Shown piece after piece: positions 1 through 7,824 of a DNA stretch of 47,600 nt; position 1 is the stretch's first letter; each line of letters begins with the position of its first letter. Under the pieces are notes generated by a model. That model saw nothing but the letters and a program-made list of their open reading frames with translations, was not told where the DNA came from and searched no databases. Both the position numbers and the translations under genes were made by a program. The stretch comes from Novosphingobium endophyticum (lineage in GTDB: Bacteria; Pseudomonadota; Alphaproteobacteria; Sphingomonadales; Sphingomonadaceae), in NCBI RefSeq assembly GCF_014640675.1, contig NZ_BMHK01000005.1, positions 153,417 through 201,016 of the forward strand, read 5' to 3'.

Positions 1-1
1 C

Positions 2-1090
2 AGCACCTTCGAGGCCGTCGCGCGGATGTGGCACGCCAATCGTGAAGAGGGCCTTGATCCCGCCCACGCCAAGCGAGTGCTCAATCGGTTGGAACGGGAC
101 GTCTTTCCAGAGATCGGTGCTCTTCAGTTCGCCGATATCACAGCGCCGCAGATACTGAGCATGATTCGCAAGGTCGAGGCACGCGGTGCACTTGATATCA
201 GCAGGCGGCTCAAGCAGGGGGTCAGTCAGGTATTCCGTTTTGCAATCGCGAACGGGCTGACCCAGCAAGATCCTACGATGCACTTGCTTGGTGCCCTTAA
301 GCCCAGGCCGCGCGTGCGCCACATGGCGCGTGTGCCCATCAAGGAGATTCCCCAGCTCGTCACGGCGATCGCCCGATACGATGGAGAGGAAACGCCGCGT
401 TGCCGTGAGTTGACCCGCGATGCTCTGACGTTCACCTTGCTCACGTGGTCGCGCACGGGCGAAACCCGCTTCGCGGTGTGGGATGAGTTCGAGGACCTGG
501 ATGGAGATGAGCCGCTATGGCGCATCCCGCCCGAGCGCATGAAGATGCGACGTGAACATCTGGTGCCGCTATCCAGACAGGTCGTTGATATATTGCACCG
601 ACGCCGGCGAGCTACCAACGATCGATTCGTATTTCCCGGCTCAAAACCCGGCGCGCCGATTTCGGCAAACACGATGATCTATGCCTGCTACCGGATGGGC
701 TATCGGCGCCGGCAAACCGTGCACGGATTTCGCGGTCTCGCCTCGACATGGGCGAACGAGGCGCAGATATACAACCCCGACTGGATCGAGATGGCGCTGG
801 CCCATTCGGATGCAGACGAGGTCCGGGGTGCATACAACAGCGCACTCTACCTGGCCCCTCGCAGGAAGATGTTACAGGAATGGGCGGACATGCTGGCGAG
901 CGCGGCAACGGCACCCACGTCAGCATCTGCAAATTCGAGAAGCCCGACATCAGACGGATTTCGTGACCGTTTCCCTCAAACAGCCGGCCAAGATGATGCG
1001 CACCACAGCAGGCTTCCATTGCAATCACGCAAGGCGGCATCTTCGCAACAAAGTCGATCAGTGTCTGACGGCGCATCGATCGACGCATGA
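2..1090 (+). CDS. P4-type tyrosine integrase, 5' end outside window
   Basis: Site-specific recombinase of the P4/prophage integrase family that would integrate or excise a genomic island. The frame is open from base 2, ahead of the first ATG at 26, so the N-terminal arm-binding domain lies outside the window. Visible are the core-binding domain and the catalytic domain: the first Arg in the motif GETR, the box HGFRGLASTWANE, the second His in LAHSD, and the nucleophile Tyr in RGAYN. The catalytic set is therefore complete. The last roughly 48 residues, after about base 945, are only the antisense of an IS110 transposase fragment, so the natural C-terminus has been replaced. Such integrases usually sit beside a tRNA attachment site, but none is visible here. 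The family is clear; whether the enzyme still works is not. Confidence 0.85.
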   Translation, partial: STFEAVARMWHANREEGLDPAHAKRVLNRLERDVFPEIGALQFADITAPQILSMIRKVEARGALDISRRLKQGVSQVFRFAIANGLTQQDPTMHLLGALKPRPRVRHMARVPIKEIPQLVTAIARYDGEETPRCRELTRDALTFTLLTWSRTGETRFAVWDEFEDLDGDEPLWRIPPERMKMRREHLVPLSRQVVDILHRRRRATNDRFVFPGSKPGAPISANTMIYACYRMGYRRRQTVHGFRGLASTWANEAQIYNPDWIEMALAHSDADEVRGAYNSALYLAPRRKMLQEWADMLASAATAPTSASANSRSPTSDGFRDRFPQTAGQDDAHHSRLPLQSRKAASSQQSRSVSDGASIDA

Positions 1091-1169
1091 CAACCGCTCC
1101 AGCCGCGTCAATGCCCACCACACTGCAAGAGTTCTTGCCCAGATCAACACCAAGGATAACAATAGCCAT
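945..1169 (-). pseudogene. IS110-family transposase, N-terminal fragment
   Basis: Begins with the typical IS110 start (MAIVILGVDLGKNS) and keeps the blocks VIAMEACCGAHHLGR and HEIRLMS, which belong to the RuvC-like DEDD domain of IS110 recombinases. Homology stops at about residue 75 (base 945). After that the frame only reads the antisense of the integrase. A good ribosome-binding site (GGAAGGAG) precedes the ATG. About three quarters of a normal transposase of roughly 340 residues is missing, so it is inactive. It marks a junction where an IS110 element was cut against the integrase gene. Confidence 0.8.
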
Positions 1170-1334
1170 CGGTCCGCTCCTTCCTTTTCTGACACCGCCA
1201 TCATAATCGATGACCGGAAAAAGGGGCGGGCCATTCCATAATCAACAGTCTTCGCCTTCGCGAGTTGTGACGATGACCTACGTCATTAGCACGGCGTGAT
1301 GGGCGAAGGATGGCGTCACGCTGCACAAATCCGA
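1170..1334 (-). mobile_element. Probable left end of the IS110 remnant, with folded non-coding segment
   Basis: Non-coding stretch upstream of the IS110 transposase fragment. In IS110 elements this side carries the left end and, in studied members, the bridge RNA. A nested stem-loop is visible: 1250-1256 pairs with 1302-1308 (7 bp), 1259-1261 with 1294-1296, 1267-1269 with 1290-1292, and 1273-1277 with 1282-1286 around a 4-base loop, leaving internal loops between the stems. The exact outer end of the element is not seen. The same hairpin also lies just after the stop of the minus-strand hydrolase gene, but no T-run follows it, so a terminator is less likely. Confidence 0.4.
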
Positions 1335-2339
1335 TCAACGGCAGCCGACATCGAGTGAGCCCAGATCGCGCCCGAAGTGCACCGCACCGGCATAGTTTGC
1401 TCTTATTCCATCCAGCAATCTTCCGGCACTTGCGGCCAAGGGCGTCGGCGGAATTGCATAGTGGGTGAGCAGGACCTGCTTCGCATCGGCCGACTGCGCC
1501 ATCTGCCCGACCTGCTCCGCGGTAAGATGATGGGTGAACAGGTGCCTTTCTACCTGCTCCCGAATAGTCGGGGGCATGTCGGGCCTCTGGCGGCTGATCT
1601 CCTCTATCAGGGCCTCGAAATCCATGATTTCGGTTACCAGCAGGTCGGTTCCGGCGGCGAGCCGGGTCAAAGCCGGACTAGGCCCTGTGTCCCCGCTGTA
1701 GGTGATGGAGCGATCAGCCAGGTCAAAGCGATAGCTGAGCGACTGTGCCCCGGGAGCGCCCCGCTCGCCGTCATGATCGAAATGCGTGTTCGCAGCGGCA
1801 GTAACGGTCAACGGAACCTGTTCGACGCGCTGGCCGTTCATGAGTTCGATCACTCGCACAGCGTCTGCGGGCGGGGATCCGGCCGCCCCGACGCCAAAAC
1901 CAATGCGAGCCTGCGGTTGCATCGAGGTTATCAAGCCGTCGACGAGCTCGCGGGTTCCCGGGGGGCCGTAGACGGTCAGAGGGCCCGGAAAGCTGTTCAT
2001 CCAGCGCAGCCCCACCACGGCGGCGAGACCGCCGGTGTGGTCGAGATGGTGATGGCTGATGAAGACGGTGTCTACAGCGCCGAGGTTCATCCCCAGGCGA
2101 CCCAGCTGGTTCACCGTGCCGTCGCCGGTATCAACCAGGATGTGGCGATCTCCGACCCGCAGCAGGTTCGAAGGCTCGCCCCTGTCAGGTGTCGGCATTG
2201 GACCCCCGGCCGTGCCCAATGTGGTCCAGGTGAACGGTATGCAGGCCCCGTCCGCCTGCTGGGCGCCAGCCGGCGCAACAACGGACAGGCCGGTGGCGAC
2301 CATGCCGGCTAACAGCACGGATTTCGCGATATTCAACAT
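1335..2339 (-). CDS. Secreted metallo-beta-lactamase-fold hydrolase
   Basis: 334 residues. The start at 2339 is chosen because it gives a clean signal peptide (hydrophobic run about residues 5-20, then APAGAQQ) and a GAGGA ribosome site; the longer upstream frame adds an arginine-rich tail without signal character. The metal motif HHHLDH follows the first beta-sandwich strands (LVDTGDGT), with later ligands in TYSGDTGPS and LLTHYAIPP. The arrangement resembles RNase Z/arylsulfatase-like MBL proteins exported to the periplasm; many act on esters, lactones or phosphodiesters. The substrate cannot be read here. It lies at the edge of the catabolic block and is transcribed towards the integrase scar, so it may or may not belong to the pathway. 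Confidence 0.75.
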   Translation of the reverse strand: MLNIAKSVLLAGMVATGLSVVAPAGAQQADGACIPFTWTTLGTAGGPMPTPDRGEPSNLLRVGDRHILVDTGDGTVNQLGRLGMNLGAVDTVFISHHHLDHTGGLAAVVGLRWMNSFPGPLTVYGPPGTRELVDGLITSMQPQARIGFGVGAAGSPPADAVRVIELMNGQRVEQVPLTVTAAANTHFDHDGERGAPGAQSLSYRFDLADRSITYSGDTGPSPALTRLAAGTDLLVTEIMDFEALIEEISRQRPDMPPTIREQVERHLFTHHLTAEQVGQMAQSADAKQVLLTHYAIPPTPLAASAGRLLDGIRANYAGAVHFGRDLGSLDVGCR

Positions 2340-2668
2340 TCGTTTTCCTCGTGCGGGCATTCGCTTTCGTCCGGCCGGCGACCGGCGGCGAGTTGCCGGC
2401 AATTGCGCTGCGAACGAACCGGACTGAACGCCACGGAGCGGACGGCGCGGGATTCGACCGGGTTGGGCATAAGGCCGATCGGCGGATTCTGTGTCGTTAA
2501 CTCGATGACGGCACGCACTCCAGGACGAGGCCGGCACTTGGCCGATTCACGCAGTTGGTTGTGCCGAATGTTCCGACGACGAACAGCGTAATCCACTTCC
2601 ATGGCAGCGATCTGGAATACCGGGAACAATGACGCACTAATGGCGGGCCAAGATTGAGGATCAGACAC
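2340..2668. other. Intergenic region, no gene recognised
   Basis: 329 bases between two minus-strand genes. Short open frames exist, but none has a recognisable protein or a good start. It should contain the promoter of the exported hydrolase. I see no repeat, tRNA or clear terminator. Confidence 0.4.
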
Positions 2669-3766
2669 CTAGGCGATAGCTTCTGCCTTCGGTTCGCCCA
2701 TTGCCGCTTCGGCATCGAGTGCGCGCTGCATGAGGCGACGCAATTTGCCGGCTGCGGTATCGCTCCTGACCGCCAGTTCCACCGGCGGCGGGCCGAATTG
2801 CACAAGCTGGCGCTCGATCGCTTCGACTGCCTCGATATCTTCTGCCCGGACACGGGTATCCGCATGGCGCAATCCCTCGCCCAGGGCGTCCGCGTCCAGC
2901 CGGAAATTCCGCGTCTGGGTTCCAAAATAGTGGAAACTGGTTTTGGTTTCAGGCGTCACCACGTGGTGAAACCAGACTTCGCCGTAAACCCTGGGATCAA
3001 CGGGCTTGCCGTCGATCGACCGGATCGTCTGGCTCGTATTCAGGAAATAGCCCGGCGCGACGGTCATCGCTTCGTTGTCCGATTGCGCCTTACCTTCGAA
3101 CCGGTTCTCTTCGCCGAAGACGGCCTCGTGGTACTTGCCCCAGGCGGCGGCATCCATCCTGCGTGTCACGATCATGCCGCCTTCGGTCTCCTCGATCTCG
3201 ATCGACGCTGAAGCGATCTCATCGAAACCGGCCGTCATCGAATGCAGGAAACTGATGTGCGTCAGGTCCATCAGGTTTTCGAGGATCAGCATGTAACGTG
3301 CGTTGGCATGCATGGGCTCCATCATCGGACTGGTGACAAAGCCGTCCCCCATCTTCATCTGGTCGAGCGTCGGCACCTTGCCCGGATCGGCCAGATCCGG
3401 ATCGCCAGGCCATATCCATACCCACGGCCCGCGTTCAACGACGGGGTAGATCTTCTGGCAGAAACGCATCGGGGTGTTGGCCGCGGAGGGGATATCGACC
3501 ACCTTGCCGTTTTCGCCGTCGAACACGAAGCCGTGGTAGTTGCAGCGGATGGCCTCTCCCTCCACCGTGCCATGAAGGCCAAGCGGGTAATTTCGATGCG
3601 GGCACAAGCCGTGCATCGCCCGCATCCGTCCACTCTCGCCGCGATAGAGAACGACCGGCTTGTCCATGATCGTGCGTTGCAAGGGGCCGTCGGCGATCTC
3701 CTGCGCCATCGCCGCCACGTACCAGGCGTTGCGCAGGAACACATTCTCGTCACGAAACGGATACAT
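2669..3766 (-). CDS. Rieske non-heme iron oxygenase (VanA/phenylpropionate-dioxygenase-like alpha subunit)
   Basis: 365 residues, typical for the single-subunit VanA-like class. The N-terminal Rieske domain has C55-P-H57 and C75-x2-H78 for the 2Fe-2S cluster. The catalytic domain has the mononuclear iron motif ENLMDLTHISFLH, with H170 and H175 as likely ligands and D167 in the bridging position. Members hydroxylate aromatic rings or remove O-methyl groups oxidatively and need an electron-supplying reductase; no VanB-type reductase is encoded in this window. The start at 3766 begins at the conserved region before FLRNAWYVA; a longer upstream frame adds unrelated sequence. It is divergent from the VOC dioxygenase across a 274-base regulatory region. 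Substrate unknown. Confidence 0.85.
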   Translation of the reverse strand: MYPFRDENVFLRNAWYVAAMAQEIADGPLQRTIMDKPVVLYRGESGRMRAMHGLCPHRNYPLGLHGTVEGEAIRCNYHGFVFDGENGKVVDIPSAANTPMRFCQKIYPVVERGPWVWIWPGDPDLADPGKVPTLDQMKMGDGFVTSPMMEPMHANARYMLILENLMDLTHISFLHSMTAGFDEIASASIEIEETEGGMIVTRRMDAAAWGKYHEAVFGEENRFEGKAQSDNEAMTVAPGYFLNTSQTIRSIDGKPVDPRVYGEVWFHHVVTPETKTSFHYFGTQTRNFRLDADALGEGLRHADTRVRAEDIEAVEAIERQLVQFGPPPVELAVRSDTAAGKLRRLMQRALDAEAAMGEPKAEAIA

Positions 3767-4040
3767 TGAGCCAATCCCAACAGGCAATTTTCTGTTTGTT
3801 CGGTCCAACCCTAATCGATCATGGCGGCATCCCACCAATCGATTGGAGTGTCCGAAGCGATCCGCGGGATCGATGGATAGTACCGGTTGCAGGACATTCA
3901 TCCATCAACCTTGTCGATACATTGCATCTTTAAGCACGGTTTGATCTGGCGCCGGACAGCGCTGATACGAATGGCTTGCCGGATAGCCATGCCGGGCGCG
4001 CGCCGCAGGCACCGCGGGAGAATTCATTCGGGAGTGTTGG
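3767..4040. promoter_or_regulatory. Divergent promoter region with three ATCGAT elements
   Basis: Separates the Rieske oxygenase (minus) from the VOC dioxygenase (plus). ATCGAT occurs at 3814-3819, 3838-3843 (within AATCGATT) and 3869-3874, three times in about 60 bases of GC-rich DNA. The same core with flanking T appears twice in the other divergent promoter near 7.6-7.7 kb. NodD-type LysR regulators, one of which is encoded at 5658, are known to bind boxes containing ATC/GAT cores. Assignment to that regulator is inference. Confidence 0.35.
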
Positions 4041-4973
4041 ATGCGAATACGATCACTTCATCATGCCAGTCTGGTGGTCACGGACCTGGACAAGACGCAA
4101 CGCTTCGCCGAGGATTTCGGCCTGAAGACCGTGCGCAAGGCCGGTTCGAGACTGTACATGAGGACCGACGGCGGCGACGCCTATTCCTATGTCGCAGAGC
4201 AAGGCGACGAACGTCGGTTTATCGGCCTTGGCTTCACGGTCGAAAGCGAAGCCGATCTCGAAGAAGCCGTTCGCGAACATGGCGGCACGCCTATTGTCGA
4301 GCTTGACGGTCCGGGCGGCGGCCGCGCCACCACGCTGACCAGCCCCGAAGGCCTGAAGTTCGAACTGATCTACGGCATTGTGGAAGATCAACCCAAGGCA
4401 CCGCAACCGCACCTCAGGCTGAACGCACCCGGCGAGCGGAGCCGGTTCGCTGCGCCGCAATCGGAACGTCCCGCCGGACCTGCCACCCTGTTCCGGCTGG
4501 GCCATGTCGGCCTCTATGCCAAGGACTTCGCGGCGAACGCCGAATGGCTTCAGAACGTCATGGGCATGAAGCTGAGCGACGCATTGTATGCGCAATCGCC
4601 GGACCATGCGGTTGTCGGGTTTTTCCGACTGGATCATGGAGCGGAATGGGTTGACCATCACACCATCTTCATCGGCGCCATGGGCATGACCGGCCTTCAC
4701 CACCTGTCGTTCGAGGTGCAGGATTTCGAAGCGCAGTTTCGCACCCATCGCTATCTTCAGGACAAGGGGTGGGATCCCAACTGGGGCGTCGGCCGCCATC
4801 CACTCGGCAGCCACGTTTTCGATGTCTGGTTCGATCCCGACCGTTTCCGCTTCGAGACGTTCTCCGACACCGACCTGCTCAATGACGAGCATGAGACCGG
4901 CCTTCACGCAATCAAGGAACAAGACATGGATTGCTGGAGCTCGGATCCGCCAGATCGCTATTTCGCCCCCTGA
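4041..4973 (+). CDS. Two-domain VOC protein, probable type I extradiol ring-cleavage dioxygenase
   Basis: 310 residues, the usual size of type I extradiol dioxygenases, built of two vicinal-oxygen-chelate modules. The C-terminal module carries the Fe(II) triad: H155 in LGHVGLY, H220/H221 in LHHLSFEV and E272 in FRFETFSD. The second-sphere HHT pair near 206-208 is also typical of catechol-cleaving members. The predicted reaction is O2-dependent cleavage of a catechol-like or gentisate-like ring to an open semialdehyde or keto acid. A GGGAG ribosome site precedes the ATG. Cytochrome b561 follows 18 bases later. The FAH and cyclase-family hydrolases downstream are natural partners for its product. 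Which ring it cuts is unknown; the iron triad makes dioxygenase activity more likely than glyoxalase activity. Confidence 0.75.
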   Translation: MRIRSLHHASLVVTDLDKTQRFAEDFGLKTVRKAGSRLYMRTDGGDAYSYVAEQGDERRFIGLGFTVESEADLEEAVREHGGTPIVELDGPGGGRATTLTSPEGLKFELIYGIVEDQPKAPQPHLRLNAPGERSRFAAPQSERPAGPATLFRLGHVGLYAKDFAANAEWLQNVMGMKLSDALYAQSPDHAVVGFFRLDHGAEWVDHHTIFIGAMGMTGLHHLSFEVQDFEAQFRTHRYLQDKGWDPNWGVGRHPLGSHVFDVWFDPDRFRFETFSDTDLLNDEHETGLHAIKEQDMDCWSSDPPDRYFAP

Positions 4974-4991
4974 GCAGAGGCCATATTTCGC

Positions 4992-5558
4992 ATGACGAAG
5001 ATCGACGCTTCTCAACGCTATTCCGCCACGGCTGTCGTCCTGCATTGGGCGATCGCTGCGCTTGTCCTGACGGTACTGGGACTGGGCTTGTACGGTTCGG
5101 ACCTGGAAAACCGTACCGGCGAGCGCCTCATCAACCTTCACAAGGTGCTGGGATTGAGCGTTCTGACGCTGACGGCCGTGCGCATCGGCTGGCGGCTGAC
5201 GCATCGACCGCCGGCACTGCCCGATGGCATGGGAGCGCCAATGCGTTGGGCCGCGCATGGCGCACACGCACTCTTCTATATCCTCCTGCTGGCGCTGCCC
5301 CTCTCGGGCTGGCTGATGACTTCGGCATTTCCCCAACGCCATGCGATTATGGCGGGGCCGCTTCAGATCCCGTTCCTGCCGGTTGCCCCGGACATGGCAG
5401 TCGCCGGCGCGGCCTTCTTCGCCCATGAAACGGGGAGCTGGGCCATGATGGCGCTCGTGGCGCTGCATGTCGCGGCCGCCGTCTGGCATCAGTTCATCGT
5501 GAAAGACGGCTTGATCCGTCGCATGACCCCATCACCGCGCAACTCCGCCCGGACCTGA
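4992..5558 (+). CDS. Cytochrome b561 family membrane protein
   Basis: 188 residues with four hydrophobic helices and the histidines expected for two b-type hemes: LHWAI near residue 18, NLHKVLG near 50, AHGAHALFY near 90, and ALHVAAAVWH near 160. Members carry electrons between the quinone pool and periplasmic or membrane partners, and some deliver superoxide to ubiquinone. It follows the VOC dioxygenase by only 18 bases, suggesting one transcript. An inner-membrane electron carrier beside two orphan Rieske oxygenases and a ring-cleavage enzyme is unusual, but a functional link is inference. Confidence 0.8.
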   Translation: MTKIDASQRYSATAVVLHWAIAALVLTVLGLGLYGSDLENRTGERLINLHKVLGLSVLTLTAVRIGWRLTHRPPALPDGMGAPMRWAAHGAHALFYILLLALPLSGWLMTSAFPQRHAIMAGPLQIPFLPVAPDMAVAGAAFFAHETGSWAMMALVALHVAAAVWHQFIVKDGLIRRMTPSPRNSART

Positions 5559-5657
5559 ATCCGATTCCCGGCGAACTTCGCCGATCGTTTATTGAATTGA
5601 TAAAATCGGTGCATTCACTTAAACCTCACCGCAAAACCGATAGCGGGGGGAAGAGGC

Positions 5658-6575
5658 ATGCGTTTCGATAAACTGGACCTGAATCTGCTCGTCGCGTTTG
5701 ATGCGCTGATCGAGCGGCGCAGTGTTTCCGTCGCCGCGAATGATCTCTGTCTCAGTCAGTCCGCCATGAGCGGCGCGCTCAATCGCCTGCGTGAATATTT
5801 CGAGGATGATCTGCTCGTCCAGAGCGGACGCAGTATGTTGCCGACACCCCGGGCCATTGAACTGGCCAAGCCCGTCCGGGAAGCCCTTCTTTTTGTTCGC
5901 GGCAATATCACCACGCCGCAGCAATTCGATGCGGCAACATCAGAGCGATGTTTTTCGGTCGTCGGATCGGATTACGCGCAGCAAATCCTGCTGGCGGAGG
6001 CGATCGGCGAAATCGCCAACGAAGCGCCGTCGATCACTTTCAAGATCACCAACCCGGACAAGGCCTGCGTGGACAGGTTCAATCGCGGCGAGATCGACAT
6101 TTTCATCACGATCGAGAGCAGTTCGCTTGGCCTGTTTGACACGCACCCTCGTTCCCTGTTGTTCGAGGACGAAGAAGTCGCAATTTGCTGGGACGGGAAT
6201 GAGACCTGCCGTCACGGCGTAACGCTGGAAGCCTTCAACAACCTCGGTCACGTGACGGTCAATTTCGGTCCGGACAGGGTTCCGGCCGTTTCCGAGATGA
6301 TTTTCGAGGACAAGGGCATTGCCCGCAAAATCGAGGTTACGGTGCCTACCTTCAGTTGCCTGCCTGGTGCCCTTCTGGGTACCCAGCGTATCGCCACGAT
6401 GCACCGCAGGCATGCAAACTTCTTCGCGCGGCACATGCCGATCAAGGTGTTTCCGCTGCCTTTCGAAATGCCCAAGGTTCGCGAGATGATGGTCTGGCAT
6501 GCATCGCATAACAACGATGCCGGCCTGAAATGGCTGCGCGGGAAATTCCAGTCGATCGCGGATCGTCTGGATTGA
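5658..6575 (+). CDS. LysR-type transcriptional regulator (NodD/NahR-like)
   Basis: 305 residues. The winged helix-turn-helix covers about residues 6-65 (LDLNLLVAFDALIERRSVS, then LSQSAMSGALNRLR), followed by the LTTR substrate-binding domain. The N-terminal pattern is that of the NodD/LinR/NahR group, which respond to aromatic inducers. A strong GGGGGGAAGAGG ribosome site precedes the ATG. It follows cytochrome b561 by about 100 bases and is convergent with the epimerase gene. It is the only LysR regulator in the upper-pathway block and therefore the obvious candidate to control the two divergent promoters at 3.8-4.0 and 7.5-7.8 kb. The inducer is unknown. Confidence 0.9.
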   Translation: MRFDKLDLNLLVAFDALIERRSVSVAANDLCLSQSAMSGALNRLREYFEDDLLVQSGRSMLPTPRAIELAKPVREALLFVRGNITTPQQFDAATSERCFSVVGSDYAQQILLAEAIGEIANEAPSITFKITNPDKACVDRFNRGEIDIFITIESSSLGLFDTHPRSLLFEDEEVAICWDGNETCRHGVTLEAFNNLGHVTVNFGPDRVPAVSEMIFEDKGIARKIEVTVPTFSCLPGALLGTQRIATMHRRHANFFARHMPIKVFPLPFEMPKVREMMVWHASHNNDAGLKWLRGKFQSIADRLD

Positions 6576-6594
6576 TCTGCTCGCAGGCGTCAGG

Positions 6595-7533
6595 TCAAGC
6601 GAACCCGGCCTCTATTGCCGCCAGCCCGGCCTTCACGAGACTCGCGACATCGCCATCGTGGCGAAAGCCCAGCCGTTCGGCTGCCGGCGTTTCGAGCGGC
6701 GGCTGCTGACCGAACCCTTCCTGCATGGCGGGATCGACATCGTAGCTCACCAACTTCGGGTTCGCGCCGGTTTGCCGCGCGATCTCGGCGACCAGCTCGT
6801 CCATCCGAAGACGGATCGCCGGCAACGTTATGGCCGCGCTTTCGGGCACGTCGCTGCTCTTTACGGCCTTCAGCGCATGGACGAAGTTGTCAGCGATGCG
6901 GCCCAGGGACATTAGCCACAATGTCGCGCTTGGTTCGACCGGCAAGGAGATTTCGCGGCCGGCGCGAAGGGCATGGAACACGTTGCTCATGAATGCGGAC
7001 TTCATCGTTTCCGACCCTGCCGGACGGGCGATAATGCCGGGCAGTCGGATCGAAAGCGCCGACAACTGCCCGCGCCGGGCCAGCGTGCCGAGCCAGATTT
7101 CCATGATCGCCTTGTGTGCGCCGTAATACATGTACGGCGCTACCGGCGTAGTATCGACGACCTTGGGCGGGAACGGCTGCCCGAAGACACCGATACTGCT
7201 GGCTGCGACGAATGGCGCGCCGGGCATGAGAGCAGCGAATTCGTCGGCGAATGCCATCGTTGCATCGACATTGATCCGGCGTCCTTCCGAGGGGTCCCGC
7301 TCGGCGGCGCCGCCAGGAACGGTGGCGAGGTGAATTACCGCCTCCGTCCCGCGCAAGGCGCGTTGTCGTATCGCAGGATCGCCCAGATCTCCTGCGATCA
7401 TGCTGTCGGCGCCACACGCTTCGAGACTCTCCGTCGTCAGGTCGTGACCCCGCACGATATGTCCCTCACGGGAAAGAAGTCTGACGAGTTGCCGACCGAC
7501 GAAGCCGTTTGCTCCGGTTACCAAAACTTGCAT
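6595..7533 (-). CDS. NAD-dependent epimerase/dehydratase-family protein (extended SDR)
   Basis: 312 residues. Starts directly with the NAD-binding motif VTGANGFVGRQL, and the active site contains YYGAHK (YxxxK type). The sequence resembles extended SDRs such as D-erythronate dehydrogenase-like proteins. It would oxidise or reduce an alcohol or keto group on a ring or ring-opened intermediate, or act on a sugar acid. Transcribed divergently from the first FAH gene, with a GGGAG ribosome site before the ATG. It is convergent with the LysR gene, 19 bases apart, with no obvious terminator between them. The substrate cannot be told. Confidence 0.75.
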   Translation of the reverse strand: MQVLVTGANGFVGRQLVRLLSREGHIVRGHDLTTESLEACGADSMIAGDLGDPAIRQRALRGTEAVIHLATVPGGAAERDPSEGRRINVDATMAFADEFAALMPGAPFVAASSIGVFGQPFPPKVVDTTPVAPYMYYGAHKAIMEIWLGTLARRGQLSALSIRLPGIIARPAGSETMKSAFMSNVFHALRAGREISLPVEPSATLWLMSLGRIADNFVHALKAVKSSDVPESAAITLPAIRLRMDELVAEIARQTGANPKLVSYDVDPAMQEGFGQQPPLETPAAERLGFRHDGDVASLVKAGLAAIEAGFA

Positions 7534-7824
7534 TGTGTTTTCTCCCGGAAGCCAGTTTCAGTTACTTCTTTTCATCTGGTCGAGTGGATAGGCAGGGATG
7601 CAATGTCCAATCGATTTCACTCACAGATCGTATTGCCTCGATTAATAGTGTTCTTTCGCCTGACACTCTGGGGCAAAATCCTGCCTGGCATCGGCTTGAA
7701 TGATAGATGACTGCGCACCTATCGATTTGACCGGGGGGACCTGTGCGTGGATGGGGGAGGCCGACACAAGAAGAGAACGGTGCCCGAGATCGAGAGCACG
7801 TTCCCTCAAATGGAGGAGAAGGTC
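7534..7824. promoter_or_regulatory. Divergent promoter region with two ATCGATTT elements
   Basis: Lies between the epimerase gene (minus) and the first FAH gene (plus). It contains ATCGATTTCAC at 7610-7620 and ATCGATTTGAC at 7721-7731, direct copies about 111 bases apart that fit the core seen three times at 3.8 kb. These are candidate operators for the LysR regulator. The rest is not recognisable; an open frame running into the FAH gene from 7747 lacks a good start. Confidence 0.35.

Noticed and set aside
1250..1308. Hairpin as intrinsic terminator of the minus-strand MBL hydrolase gene
   Set aside because: Position would fit, but no T-run follows on the minus strand and the stem is broken by internal loops. 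Kept as possible IS110 left-end RNA instead, with low confidence.
4053..5489. 478-codon minus-strand frame opposite the VOC dioxygenase and cytochrome b561
   Set aside because: Composition is that of a shadow frame; both genes on the plus strand have clear motifs and ribosome sites.
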